From: an uncultured Acetobacteraceae bacterium
GTDB lineage: Bacteria > Pseudomonadota > Alphaproteobacteria > Acetobacterales > Acetobacteraceae
Assembly (NCBI GenBank): GCA_903918195.1
Contig: CAIXDS010000041.1
Coordinates: forward strand, 1 to 32,472
Direction: 5' to 3'
Length of the DNA: 32,472 nt
Shown: piece by piece, positions 24,920 to 32,430 of the stretch
Numbering within the stretch: position 1 is the first letter of the stretch
Layout: every line of letters begins with the position of its first letter
Notes under the pieces: model-generated
The model's database searches: none
What the model saw: only the letters and a program-made list of their open reading frames with translations
What the model was told of the DNA's origin: nothing
Made by a program: the position numbers and the translations under genes

Positions 24920-24959
24920 TTGCGATGTCGTCAACAGTGAAGGAGGGTGCCAAATAAGC

Positions 24960-24995
24960 ATGACTCCACCTGAGTTGAAGAGAGTTGTCGCCTAG
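24960..24995 (+). CDS. Possible 11-residue peptide within the structured RNA
   Basis: A good AAGGAGGG (24940-24947) precedes an ATG at 24960 by 12 bases, rather far. The frame reads MTPPELKRVVA and stops at TAG (24993-24995), which falls inside the first strand of SL1. Translation would thus melt or hold open the start of SL1. No family is known; it may be a leader-type peptide or chance. Confidence 0.3.
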   Translation: MTPPELKRVVA

Positions 24996-25076
24996 CTTGG
25001 CAGCGGCAACAGATCAACAGGACCAAGTTAGTGCTCGGGTTTTGCCCCGGGCGCGAAGAACTCAACTTCGCAACCG

Positions 25077-25120
25077 GATCCCCGTTAACGCTTGAATGCG
25101 TTACGGGGATCTTTGTGTTT
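25077..25120 (+). terminator. Strong rho-independent terminator
   Basis: GATCCCCGT-t-AACGC (25077-25091) pairs with GCGTTACGGGGATC (25098-25111), 14 base pairs with one bulged T and a TTGAAT loop. It is followed by TTTGTGTTT. The T tract is only on the plus side, so it ends plus-strand RNA. Confidence 0.88.
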
Positions 25121-25134
25121 ATACCAACTTTCTA

Positions 25135-25764
25135 TTAAACCAACTGGCCGGCGCAGTTTTCCTTGTAGGCCGGACGGGTCAGCAGCCGGTCGTACCAGGC
25201 CTGCAGGTTCGGTGCCGCCGGCCGTCCCTCGAAATCCATTCTGAACCAGCGATGCAGGTGCGGCCCGAAGCTCAGATCGGCCAGCGTCAGCGCCTCGCCC
25301 GCTACATAGGGATGCCGTGCCAGCCGCGCATCCAGGATGGCCCAGACCGCCGCGGTGTCCTTGATGCCGGTGGCGATCGCGGCTTGGTTGCGCTGCGCGG
25401 GCGGCGTGCGGACGAGGCCCTGAAACACAACTGAGGCCGGCCGGGTCAGCGCGGTCTGCTGGAAGTCCATCCACGCCTCGACCTGCGCCCGCGGGCGCGG
25501 TTCGGACGGATACAGCGGCGTGGCCGGCGCGTGCGCATTGCAGAGGTAGCGCAGGATGGCGTTGCTCTCGAACAGGGTGAATCCGCCCTCCTCCTCCAGC
25601 GCCGGCACCAGGCCGAGCGGCTGCATGGCGCGGTATTCTGGCGTCGCCGTGCCACCGAAGGGACCGCCGACGTCGCGCCGCTCGTGCGGGAGGCCAAGCT
25701 CCTCGAGCAGCCAGATCACCTTCATCACGTTGCTGGATGTCGCGCGGCCCCACAGCCTGATCAT
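25135..25764 (-). CDS. Glutathione S-transferase family protein
   Basis: A 209-residue GST. The N-terminal thioredoxin-like half reads MIRLWGRATSSNVMKVIWLLEELG with the catalytic-type Ser-Ser-Asn at 10-12. It continues with PLGLVPALEEEG (cis-Pro) and FESNAILRYL (Glu-Ser binding the gamma-glutamyl part). The helical half has GEALTLADLSFGPHLHRW, where the Asp caps a conserved helix. It should bind glutathione; substrate unknown. The ATG at 25764 has GGGAGG about seven bases upstream. It converges with the structured RNA. Confidence 0.92.
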   Translation of the reverse strand: MIRLWGRATSSNVMKVIWLLEELGLPHERRDVGGPFGGTATPEYRAMQPLGLVPALEEEGGFTLFESNAILRYLCNAHAPATPLYPSEPRPRAQVEAWMDFQQTALTRPASVVFQGLVRTPPAQRNQAAIATGIKDTAAVWAILDARLARHPYVAGEALTLADLSFGPHLHRWFRMDFEGRPAAPNLQAWYDRLLTRPAYKENCAGQLV

Positions 25765-25858
25765 GGTTTTCCTCCCCGGTCGGTTCCGCCGCGAGGGTAG
25801 GGCGGCCCGGTCCGGCGGGCAACTTGCCGGGTCGGCGCGGTCCCGCTCATATGGCGGC

Positions 25859-26359
25859 ATGACAATCCCCCCCACGCGCGCCGCCCTGGCGCTTGCCGCC
25901 CTCGCCGCGGGCGCGGCGCTCGGCGGCGCGTTCGCCGCCGAGACTTTTCTCGGAGTCGTGCCCTGCGCGCTCTGCCTGCTGGAGCGCTGGCCCTGGCGCA
26001 TCATCATCGGGATTACCCTGGTCGGGTTGTTCCTGCCGCGCCGGCCGGCGCGGGCCGCGCTCGCGGTGGCCGGGCTGGTGGCGCTGGGCGGGGCGGGGGT
26101 GGCGGCGGTGCATGTTGGCGTCGAGGCGAAGCTATGGCCCAGCCCGCTGCCGGAATGCGCCGCGCCGCACATCACCGGCACCACCATCGCCGAGCGTCTG
26201 GCCAGCATGCCGGCCCGCCCGGCCAAACCCTGTGACGAGCCAACCTTCCTCGTGCCGGACCTGCCGGTTTCGACCGCGGCGCTGAACCTGATCCTCAGTC
26301 TGGCCTTTGCGGCCGGCATCGCCATTTTCCTCTGGCGCAACAGAAGGAGTGCCCCATGA
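25859..26359 (+). CDS. dsbB: Disulfide bond formation protein B
   Basis: A 166-residue inner-membrane protein with four helices. It has Cys36-x-x-Cys39 in VPCALCLLERW and a second periplasmic pair, Cys100 (LPECAAPH) and Cys125 (AKPCDEP). This is the DsbB layout: the first pair passes electrons to quinone and the second re-oxidises DsbA. No dsbA is adjacent. The last four bases overlap the start of the ubiquinone-synthesis gene coq7 (ATGA), so a quinone user and a quinone maker are translationally coupled. Confidence 0.92.
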   Translation: MTIPPTRAALALAALAAGAALGGAFAAETFLGVVPCALCLLERWPWRIIIGITLVGLFLPRRPARAALAVAGLVALGGAGVAAVHVGVEAKLWPSPLPECAAPHITGTTIAERLASMPARPAKPCDEPTFLVPDLPVSTAALNLILSLAFAAGIAIFLWRNRRSAP

Positions 26360-26907
26360 GCGAAACAGCGTCCGGGCGCCTGCCCGGCGATCTCACAGCA
26401 CGCGAGATGGTGGAGCGCATCATCCGCGTGGACCATGCCGGCGAGTACGGGGCGAAGCGCATCTACCAGGGCCAACTGGCGGTCCTGGGTCGCGGCCCGA
26501 AGGGCGAGGTGTTGCGACGTATGAAGCTGCAAGAACAGGCACACCTGGACAGTTTTTCAGATCTCGTGGCAACGCGTCGGGTGCGCCCGACGGCGCTGCT
26601 GCCGCTGTGGCACGTGGCCGGTTTCGCGCTCGGCGCAATGACGGCCGCACTCGGCGAGAAGGCGGCGATGGCCTGCACGGTGGCGGTCGAGGAGGCAATC
26701 GACGAGCACTATGCCGGCCAGGCTACCGAACTGGGTGAGGATGAGGCGGCACTGCGCGGAAAGATCGAACAATTCCGTGCCGACGAGCTGGAGCACCGCG
26801 ATATCGGCCTGGCGCACGGAGCCGAGGAGGCGCCGGGCTACCGATTGTTATACAACATCATCAAGGGTGGCTGCCGGGTGGCGATCGCGGTCAGCGAACG
26901 GGTCTGA
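26356..26907 (+). CDS. coq7: 3-demethoxyubiquinol 3-hydroxylase (Coq7 type)
   Basis: A 183-residue di-iron hydroxylase of late ubiquinone synthesis. Ligands are in place: Glu30 (DHAGEYGA), Glu60 and His63 (EQAHLD), Glu112 (AVEEAIDEHY), Glu144 and His147 (ELEHRD). Size is normal for alphaproteobacterial Coq7. AAGGAG lies seven bases before the ATG at 26356, inside the dsbB end. E. coli uses flavin enzyme UbiF instead, so this form is itself a marker of alphaproteobacteria and related groups. It acts at the cytosolic face of the membrane. Confidence 0.96.
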   Translation: MSETASGRLPGDLTAREMVERIIRVDHAGEYGAKRIYQGQLAVLGRGPKGEVLRRMKLQEQAHLDSFSDLVATRRVRPTALLPLWHVAGFALGAMTAALGEKAAMACTVAVEEAIDEHYAGQATELGEDEAALRGKIEQFRADELEHRDIGLAHGAEEAPGYRLLYNIIKGGCRVAIAVSERV

Positions 26908-27001
26908 GGGACCGTTTCCGCCGCCGGGTCGGCGCGATTTCGTTTCGGCCGATCGTGTGATAGTTTCGCCTCCGGTTCGCCCGGAAAGGCGTCGCGACGG
27001 C

Positions 27002-28081
27002 ATGAACAGGTCGTTCTCCACCTATCTCGATCTGGTCCGGTTCGGGGCCGCCATGGTGGTTGTGCTGCACCATGTCTGGGGCGTGATATTTCCGGCAATT
27101 CCCTTGCCCTGGCCCGGTCATCACGCGGTTGTCGTGTTTTTCGTGCTGTCCGGTTACGTCATCAGCTACGCCGTCGCCCAACGGCCGTGCAGCGCGACCG
27201 ACTATGCGGTGCATCGCGCCGCCCGGGTCCTATCGGTTGCCTGGCCAGCCCTGGCCCTCGGGGCGGTCGTTTCGGTGATCTGCGGTGAAGGCGGCCCGCG
27301 CCTCGCATTCGCGCCATGTCCATCCGATGCGGCTGACGCCATCGTCCGGACCGCAGCCAGCGCGGCTTTTCTCGGTCAGGCCTGGCTGGTTGACCTGTCA
27401 CCGCCTTTCAACGCGCCGTATTGGTCGCTCAACTACGAAGTTTGGTATTATGTCTTGTTCGGGGTCGTATTCTGTGGGCACGGACGAGGCCGCATCTTTC
27501 TGGCGCTGGTGATTGCTGTCCTGGCCGGTCCGCGCATCATCGCCTTGCTGCCGTGCTGGCTTGTCGGCGTCTGGCTGCAGCGCCGGCAAATGAGGGTTCC
27601 GGCCAGGTGGGCGGGAATCGGCTTTATCGTGTCGATTCTGATGTATGCGCCGGTTTTCTGGTTCGACCTGCCGATCCGGTTGCGGACCATCATGGCTGCC
27701 TCCTGGCCGGAATTGCCGGGCTTTTTCGGAGCATCCAATACGTTCGCCGGTGATTACCTGGTCGCCGGTATCGTTGCGCTGAATTTCGCCTCTGCCGCCG
27801 GCCTGGCCCGGCTGGGACCGGTGCTGGCGGGCGCCGAACAGCCTATCCGCAAAATCGCGTCCTATACTTTCTCGATTTATCTCTACCATGCCCCGTTGTT
27901 CGCGCTGATCTGGTTCGGCCTGGGCCTGCGGTCATGGGTCGCGCTGCCGGCGCTGATGGTCGCCACCGTGCTGCTGGGCGAGCTTACGGAAACCCGGCTG
28001 CCGTTGGTCCGCGCGGCTCTGAAGCGGTGGTTTGTCGCTCTGCCAGCTCAGCCGGCGCCGTTCGGTGGCAAGCGGTCGTGA
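27002..28081 (+). CDS. Acyltransferase-3 family membrane protein
   Basis: A 359-residue polytopic protein of the OafA/YrhL-type O-acyltransferase family. The N-terminal signature is YLDLVRFGAAMVVVLHHVWG, with the catalytic-type histidine pair. VFFVLSGYVISYA, the APYWSLNYEVWYYVLFG segment and the C-terminal SIYLYHAPLFALIWF are all typical. It would move acetyl or other acyl groups to surface sugars. The ATG at 27002 begins the domain directly; the ribosome site is weak (GGAAAGG about 10 bases upstream). It lies alone between coq7 and the convergent thiE, with 30 bases to the latter. Confidence 0.9.
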   Translation: MNRSFSTYLDLVRFGAAMVVVLHHVWGVIFPAIPLPWPGHHAVVVFFVLSGYVISYAVAQRPCSATDYAVHRAARVLSVAWPALALGAVVSVICGEGGPRLAFAPCPSDAADAIVRTAASAAFLGQAWLVDLSPPFNAPYWSLNYEVWYYVLFGVVFCGHGRGRIFLALVIAVLAGPRIIALLPCWLVGVWLQRRQMRVPARWAGIGFIVSILMYAPVFWFDLPIRLRTIMAASWPELPGFFGASNTFAGDYLVAGIVALNFASAAGLARLGPVLAGAEQPIRKIASYTFSIYLYHAPLFALIWFGLGLRSWVALPALMVATVLLGELTETRLPLVRAALKRWFVALPAQPAPFGGKRS

Positions 28082-28111
28082 CAGGGCCGGGAAGGGCACG
28101 CAGCGGGGGCC

Positions 28112-28741
28112 TCAGGCCGCGGCAATCGCCGCATTCATCGCCCGCACGCCGGCCGCCGGCCCCTCGGGATGGTTCCACACCGCGCCCACCACCGCCAAAA
28201 AATCCGCCCCGGCCTGCACCAGCGGGGCACAGTTTTCCGCCGTGATGCCGCCGATCGCCACGCATGGCAGCTCCATCATCTCCGACCACCAGCGCAGGGT
28301 TTCAGGGTCGGCGACGGTCGTGGCCTGTTTGGTGCCAGTCGGAAAAAACGCGCCGAAAGCCACGTAGTCGGCGCCGGCCTCGCCCGCCTCCATGGCGAGA
28401 TGGCGGCTGTCATGGCAGGTGACGCCCAAGGTGAGATCGCCGAGCACCTTGCGCGCCACCACTGCCGGCGTGTCCTCCTGGCCGACATGCGCACCGTCAC
28501 AGCCCAACCGTACCGCCAGGTCGGGCCGGTCGTTCAGGAGCACCGCAACGCCGCGCGCCTGCGCCACCGGGCGCAGCAAATCCACCGCCCGCTGCAGCGC
28601 GTCATCGTCCAGATCCTTCAGCCGGATTTGCAGCGCCGCCACCTCGCCGGCATCCAGTGCCGCGGCCAGCGTGTCGGCAAAGCCGGAAGCAATAGCGGGC
28701 GGCGTGATCAGGTACAGCCGGCACTGAGTCCCGCCCGCCAT
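28112..28741 (-). CDS. thiE: Thiamine phosphate synthase
   Basis: A 209-residue TIM-barrel enzyme that joins the pyrimidine and thiazole halves of thiamine. Visible markers are LYLITPP at the start, [11 protein letters not shown] (phosphate/pyrimidine contacts), [47 protein letters not shown] and AIGGITAEN. One change: the usual QYR/QLR is LQIR here. The ATG at 28741 comes five bases after the fbaB stop, so the two form an operon. No TPP riboswitch was seen, so it is not under its own thiamine control here. Confidence 0.95.
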   Translation of the reverse strand: MAGGTQCRLYLITPPAIASGFADTLAAALDAGEVAALQIRLKDLDDDALQRAVDLLRPVAQARGVAVLLNDRPDLAVRLGCDGAHVGQEDTPAVVARKVLGDLTLGVTCHDSRHLAMEAGEAGADYVAFGAFFPTGTKQATTVADPETLRWWSEMMELPCVAIGGITAENCAPLVQAGADFLAVVGAVWNHPEGPAAGVRAMNAAIAAA

Positions 28742-28746
28742 GCGGA

Positions 28747-29667
28747 TCACGCCTTGCCCTGGTAAATCTCGATGATCTTGTCCAGCATCGCCAGCGCCTC
28801 GGTTTTGGGGCGCTGGAACGTGTTGCGGCCGATGATGGAGCCGTTGGCCCCGCCGTCGCGCAAGCCCCGGACGTCCTCGTACAGCCCCTCCAGATCCTTC
28901 GGCTCGCCGCCGGAGAACACCACGATGCGTTTGCCGGCGAAGCAGGCCTGCACCACGTGCGCCACCCGGCTGGCCAGGGTGGAGCGGTCGATGTTCTGCG
29001 TCTGGTAGGTCTTCTTGGCGGCCTCCAGGCTGATCACATCGGTCGGCGGCTTTACCTTGATGATGTGCGCCCCCATCAGCGCCGCGATGTGCGCGGCATA
29101 GGCGCAGATATCCAGCGCCGTCTCGCCGGCCTTGTCCAGCATCGGGCCGCGCGGATAGCTCCACACCACCACGGCCAGCCCCGCCGCCTTCGCCTCGGCG
29201 GTCAGCTCGCGCAGTTCCTCCATCTGGTCGAAGGCGTATTCGCTGCCCGGGTAGATGGTGAAGCCGATCGCTGCACAGCCCAGCCGCAGCGCGTCCTCGA
29301 CGCCGCCGGTGACGGCCTGGTCCTTCTCGGTGGCCAGGCTGTTGGAACTGTTGACCTTCAGGATGGTCGGGATGGCACCGGCGAAGGTTGCGGCTCCAGC
29401 CTCGATCATGCCGAGCGGCGCCGCGTAGGCCGACAGCCCCGCCTCGATGGCCAGCTCGAAATGGTAATGCGGGTCATAGGCCGCCGGGTTGGGCGCGAAG
29501 GAGCGGGCAGGGCCGTGCTCGAAACCCTGATCCACCGGCAGGATGACCAGCTTGCCGGTGCCGCCAAGCCGGCCCTCCATCAGGATGCGGGCGAGGTTGG
29601 TCCTGGTGCCGGGGTTATCGCTTTCGTAGCAGTCGAGGATTTGCTTGACGCGCGGGGTGATGCGCAT
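28747..29667 (-). CDS. fbaB: Class I fructose-bisphosphate aldolase, DhnA/archaeal type
   Basis: A 306-residue Schiff-base aldolase of the DhnA family that splits or makes fructose-1,6-bisphosphate. [11 protein letters not shown] begins the barrel. ILKVNSSNS follows, then [19 protein letters not shown] and [10 protein letters not shown], where Lys204 (or Lys206) is the likely Schiff-base lysine. VVFSGGEPK and [11 protein letters not shown] contact phosphate. It forms an operon with thiE downstream and probably orf137 upstream (42 bases). The ATG at 29667 has AAGGAGC upstream. Confidence 0.95.
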   Translation of the reverse strand: MRITPRVKQILDCYESDNPGTRTNLARILMEGRLGGTGKLVILPVDQGFEHGPARSFAPNPAAYDPHYHFELAIEAGLSAYAAPLGMIEAGAATFAGAIPTILKVNSSNSLATEKDQAVTGGVEDALRLGCAAIGFTIYPGSEYAFDQMEELRELTAEAKAAGLAVVVWSYPRGPMLDKAGETALDICAYAAHIAALMGAHIIKVKPPTDVISLEAAKKTYQTQNIDRSTLASRVAHVVQACFAGKRIVVFSGGEPKDLEGLYEDVRGLRDGGANGSIIGRNTFQRPKTEALAMLDKIIEIYQGKA

Positions 29668-29709
29668 GGCGGGGCTCCTTGAATCGCGGCCGGTCGGATG
29701 CGCGCGGTC

Positions 29710-30123
29710 CTAGCCCAGCGGGTCGGTGCTGTCACCCCGCAGCCAGCTTTCAAGCCGCCGCGCGGCGCCGGAGTGGGCGAGGTCGAGCGCCGGCGGGCGG
29801 GACCGCAGCACCATCGCGCCAAGCGTGGCCGCGGCGGCCGTGACCGCGGGAAAGGCGGGGCAGGCCGGATCGAGCACCAGGCGAAGCTGTCCAATTCGCA
29901 GGGCTGCCATGGCATGGCCCGGGGCATCGCCGCAATCCAGCACCTCATCCAGCACGGCGGCGGGGAACTCCGACCGGGCCTGCCCGATCAGGCCACGCCA
30001 CCACAGGCAGCCCGCGAACCCCGCCGCCCCCGGTGCTGACAACAGCGTGACCGGCCATCCCTGCCGCAGTGCCGCCCGCACATGGTCGAGCCCATGGACC
30101 ACAACTGCGGGATGCACGATCAT
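29710..30123 (-). CDS. Uncharacterised 137-residue protein upstream of fbaB
   Basis: I do not recognise a named family. The sequence is soluble and alternates strands and helices: LLSAPGAAGFAGCLWW near residue 30, VLDCGDAPGHAMAALRIG near 60-80, and a conserved-looking RLVLDP. These glycine- and aspartate-containing turns look like a genuine folded domain rather than a chance frame. It is the first gene of the orf137-fbaB-thiE run and is divergent from the zapA run with 65 bases between starts. A role tied to central carbon metabolism would be only a guess. Confidence 0.7.
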   Translation of the reverse strand: MIVHPAVVVHGLDHVRAALRQGWPVTLLSAPGAAGFAGCLWWRGLIGQARSEFPAAVLDEVLDCGDAPGHAMAALRIGQLRLVLDPACPAFPAVTAAAATLGAMVLRSRPPALDLAHSGAARRLESWLRGDSTDPLG

Positions 30124-30188
30124 GCTTGACGTTCAAGCCCTTCAGCGCTTGAAACGCAAGTTGGACCGGAGCGGCCGGAGGACTCGAT

Positions 30189-30392
30189 TTGGCGGATTCG
30201 CACGACCCGGCCGACGCTGCGGCGCGGCTGGAAGAGGCGCTGGAACGCATCGCGGCGCTGGCCGGCCGGTCCGTCTCGGCCCGGCCGCCCGCGCCAGCCG
30301 AGGCCACGGCGGTCAACGCAGCCGCCGTGGCGCATCGTCTGGACGCGCTGATCGCCACGCTGCGGGAGGCGCTCGCTCGCCGGCCCGGCTGA
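30189..30392 (+). CDS. Small coiled-coil protein upstream of zapA
   Basis: A 67-residue protein starting at TTG (30189), with GGAGG at 30177-30181 exactly seven bases before it. Two heptad-rich helices (AAARLEEALERIAALAG and AVAHRLDALIATLREALAR) flank a Pro/Ala linker. Many alphaproteobacteria carry a short coiled-coil gene (often DUF4164-like) just before zapA. It may assist ZapA at the division ring, but this is inferred from position only. Confidence 0.75.
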   Translation: MADSHDPADAAARLEEALERIAALAGRSVSARPPAPAEATAVNAAAVAHRLDALIATLREALARRPG

Positions 30393-30424
30393 CGGCGCCA
30401 GGCCCAACAAGGAAGGAGGCTGCG

Positions 30425-30775
30425 ATGTCGCAGGTCACCGTCAAGGTCAACGGCTATGCCTATACCGTCGGTTGCGAGGACGGGCAGGAATTGCACTTGC
30501 AGGCGATGGCGGCGCAGGTGGACAACCGGGTCGACAGCATCAAGGCCCTGGGCGGCAACTCCGGCGAGGTGCGGCTGCTGCTGCTGGCCTCGCTGCTGAT
30601 GGCCGACGAGATCCACGATCTGCGGGCCGAGCTGGACGAGCTGCGCACCGCCGCGGCGCGCGCCTCGCGGGCTGGCACCAACGCGGAGGCGAACGCCGAT
30701 CCGGAACTGGCGCAACGTCTTGGCAAGCTGGCCGCCCGCGCGGAGGAGATTGCAGCGACGCTCGAGCGTCCCTAA
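30425..30775 (+). CDS. zapA: Cell division protein ZapA
   Basis: A 116-residue FtsZ-bundling protein. The N-terminal globular part (VTVKVNGYAYTVGCEDGQE, then LxxMAAQVDNRVDSIK) and the helical segment EVRLLLLASLLMADEIHDLRAELDEL are the family pattern. The C-terminal coiled coil forms the tetramer. AAGGAGG sits about five bases before the ATG. It is followed directly by 6S RNA, a synteny common to proteobacteria. Confidence 0.94.
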   Translation: MSQVTVKVNGYAYTVGCEDGQELHLQAMAAQVDNRVDSIKALGGNSGEVRLLLLASLLMADEIHDLRAELDELRTAAARASRAGTNAEANADPELAQRLGKLAARAEEIAATLERP

Positions 30776-30780
30776 GTAGG

Positions 30781-30920
30781 GGCGTGCGGGGCTGCCCGGT
30801 GCGTCAGGCTTTTCATCCCCGGGGCCGATAAGCATCTCCCGGGAGCTGGCTCTGTCGTGGCCCTGGTCACGATAACCGGTGCCCACCTGCTCACGCGGGC
30901 CTTGGGAGGATGTACACGCC
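30781..30920 (+). ncRNA. ssrS: 6S RNA
   Basis: The only non-coding stretch between zapA and the 5-formyl-THF cyclo-ligase, the standard home of 6S RNA. It folds as a long rod: GGCGTG (30781-30786) pairs with CACGCC (30915-30920), and a GCCCG segment near 30793 with CGGGC near 30893. Beyond a large internal bubble, GCTGG pairs with CCGGT, and TCGTG with CACGA forms the apical hairpin. 6S RNA mimics an open promoter and binds housekeeping RNA polymerase in stationary phase. Exact ends are approximate. Confidence 0.78.
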
Positions 30921-30927
30921 AACGGCC

Positions 30928-31512
30928 ATGGCGGCTCCGCACAGCTTTCCCCCCGATCTGCCGGCCGATAAAGCGGCCTTGCGCGTCCGCATGTGCGCCC
31001 TGCGCGCTGGATGCGACCCGGCCCGGGGGGCCGAGCTGGCTGGGCATGTGCTACGGGCGATGCCGCCGCCGGCCGGCGCCGTCGTCGCCGGGTTCTGGCC
31101 GATGGGCGACGAGATCGACATCCGCCCGTTGCTGGAAACCCTGCACGCAAGTGGCCACCGGATCGCCCTGCCGGAGACACCGTCGCGCGGCAACCCTTTG
31201 ATTTTTCGGCTTTGGTTTCCCGGCATGGTGATGCTACCGGAACGCTTCGGCACGGCGCGGCCGAGCGGGGATGTGGTGCGGCCGGACTGGCTGTTCGTGC
31301 CGCTGCTGGCCTTCGACCGCGCCGGCCGCCGGCTGGGTTATGGCGGCGGCTACTATGACCGCACGCTGACCGGGCTGCCGGGTGCCGTGGCGATCGGCTG
31401 CGCCTATGCCTGCCAGGAGGTGGACGCCGTGCCGGCAGCGGGGTACGACATTCCCCTGCAGGCCGTGGCCACCGAGCGCGGCTTGATCCCCTGCGGCAGA
31501 GCCGCGCCTTGA
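30928..31512 (+). CDS. fthC: 5-formyltetrahydrofolate cyclo-ligase
   Basis: A 194-residue enzyme that turns 5-formyl-THF into 5,10-methenyl-THF with ATP. KAALRVRMCALR binds ATP phosphate; FWPMGDEIDIRPLL, ALPET, and RLGYGGGYYDRTL (the nucleotide/folate site) are family marks. The ATG at 30928 is chosen because an upstream in-frame ATG at 30910 lies inside the 6S RNA stem, though that one directly abuts GGGAGG. It follows 6S RNA, which may be processed from a shared transcript as in E. coli. Confidence 0.93.
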   Translation: MAAPHSFPPDLPADKAALRVRMCALRAGCDPARGAELAGHVLRAMPPPAGAVVAGFWPMGDEIDIRPLLETLHASGHRIALPETPSRGNPLIFRLWFPGMVMLPERFGTARPSGDVVRPDWLFVPLLAFDRAGRRLGYGGGYYDRTLTGLPGAVAIGCAYACQEVDAVPAAGYDIPLQAVATERGLIPCGRAAP

Positions 31513-31532
31513 TGCCCGATGCCGGAGACTAG

Positions 31533-32348
31533 ATGCGCATCCTGTTCCTGGGCGACGTGGTTGGTCGCACCGGCCGCGACACCGTTGCTGCAGCCCTGCC
31601 CGGGCTGCGGACGCGCCTGCGCATCGACCTCGTCGTGGTCAACGCCGAGAACGCCTCGCACGGATTCGGCCTGGCGCCCGATATGGCGCGTGTCCTGTTT
31701 GCCGCCGGCGCCGATGTTCTCACACTGGGCAACCACACCTGGGACCGCCGGGAACTCATTCCCTTCCTCGCCGCGACGCCGCACCTGATCCGCCCGCTCA
31801 ATTATCCGCCGGGCACCCCCGGCGCCGGCAGCACCCTTGTCAGTCTGCGCAACGGACAGCGCGCGCTGGTGCTCAGCGCCATGGGGCGGCTGTTCATGGA
31901 CTGCCTGGACTGCCCGTTCCGCGCCACCGCGGTGGAGTTGGCGCGCCACCGCCTCGGCGCCTCGGTCGCCGCCATCGTGATCGACTTCCACGCCGAGGCC
32001 ACCAGCGAAAAAATGGCCTTCGCGCACTCCTTCGACGGCCAGGTGAGCCTGGTGGTGGGCACCCACACGCACTGCCCCTCGGCCGATCACCAGATCCTGC
32101 CGGGCGGCACCGCGTTTCAGTCGGACGCTGGCATGTGCGGCGACTACGACAGCGTCATCGGCATGCAGAAGGAAAACGCGGCGGCCCGGTTCTGGCGCAA
32201 AATCCCGGGCGACCGCCTGCAGCCGGCCGAAGGCGCCAGTACCGTCTGCGGCGTGTTCGTGGAGACCGACGACAAGACCGGCCTGGCTACCCGCATCGAA
32301 CCGATCCGCCAGGGCGGGCGACTGTCACAGACACTGCCGTCGGTGTAG
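31533..32348 (+). CDS. ymdB: YmdB/TIGR00282-family metallophosphodiesterase
   Basis: A 271-residue two-metal phosphodiesterase. Asp8 in FLGDVVGRTG, Asn37 and Glu39 in VVNAENASHG, Asn67-His68 in LTLGNHTWD, then DFHAEATSEK and VVGTHTHCPSAD supply the metal ligands. Bacillus YmdB hydrolyses 2',3'-cyclic nucleotides and affects biofilm formation; the role in alphaproteobacteria is less known. It starts 20 bases after the cyclo-ligase with GGAGA upstream, so probably one operon. Full length. Confidence 0.94.
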   Translation: MRILFLGDVVGRTGRDTVAAALPGLRTRLRIDLVVVNAENASHGFGLAPDMARVLFAAGADVLTLGNHTWDRRELIPFLAATPHLIRPLNYPPGTPGAGSTLVSLRNGQRALVLSAMGRLFMDCLDCPFRATAVELARHRLGASVAAIVIDFHAEATSEKMAFAHSFDGQVSLVVGTHTHCPSADHQILPGGTAFQSDAGMCGDYDSVIGMQKENAAARFWRKIPGDRLQPAEGASTVCGVFVETDDKTGLATRIEPIRQGGRLSQTLPSV

Positions 32349-32373
32349 AAACCCTGCGCGGCGCATGAAGATA

Positions 32374-32430
32374 AGGAAGGCCAGGGCTCTGCCCTGGACC
32401 CGCCAAGGGCCGAGAGGCCCCTGGACCCCA
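32374..32430. repeat. Two-hairpin dispersed intergenic repeat, copy 2
   Basis: Similar to the unit at 18406-18475: first hairpin at 32381-32397 (CCAGGGC-TCT-GCCCTGG), linker ACCCG, then a second hairpin at 32403-32424 (CCAAGGGCC-GAGA-GGCCCCTGG, one mismatch) and a GACCCCAT tail. Shared core bases are AAGGCCAGGG(G)CTCTGCCC(C)TGGACCC. It follows the ymdB gene and may act as a terminator. The window ends 42 bases later. Confidence 0.75.

Larger units (their letters stand above)
24925..25120 (+). ncRNA. Candidate structured small RNA of unknown family
   Basis: Four hairpins follow one another almost without gaps. SL1 pairs CTAGCTTGG (24992-25000) with CCAAGTTAG (25023-25031) around a 22-base A/C-rich loop. 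SL2 pairs GCTCGGG (25033-25039) with CCCGGGC (25046-25052). SL3 pairs GCGAAG (25053-25058) with CTTCGC (25066-25071) around AACTCAA. A long terminator stem ends the unit. TGAGTT at 24971-24976 could pair with AACTCA in the SL3 loop. The next gene is on the opposite strand, so this is not a leader of a downstream gene. It could be a free RNA or a processed otsB 3' end. I do not recognise it as tmRNA, 6S, SRP or RNase P RNA. The 5' end is a guess. Confidence 0.6.

Noticed and set aside
24925..25120. Structured RNA as tmRNA, SRP RNA or RNase P RNA
   Set aside because: No tRNA-like ends, no alanine-rich tag frame, no GGAAG-type SRP loop and no RNase P core were seen.
28112..28741. TPP riboswitch for thiE
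   Set aside because: thiE begins five bases after fbaB, and no CTGAGA...ACCTGATCTGGATAAT-like core was seen near it or before orf137.
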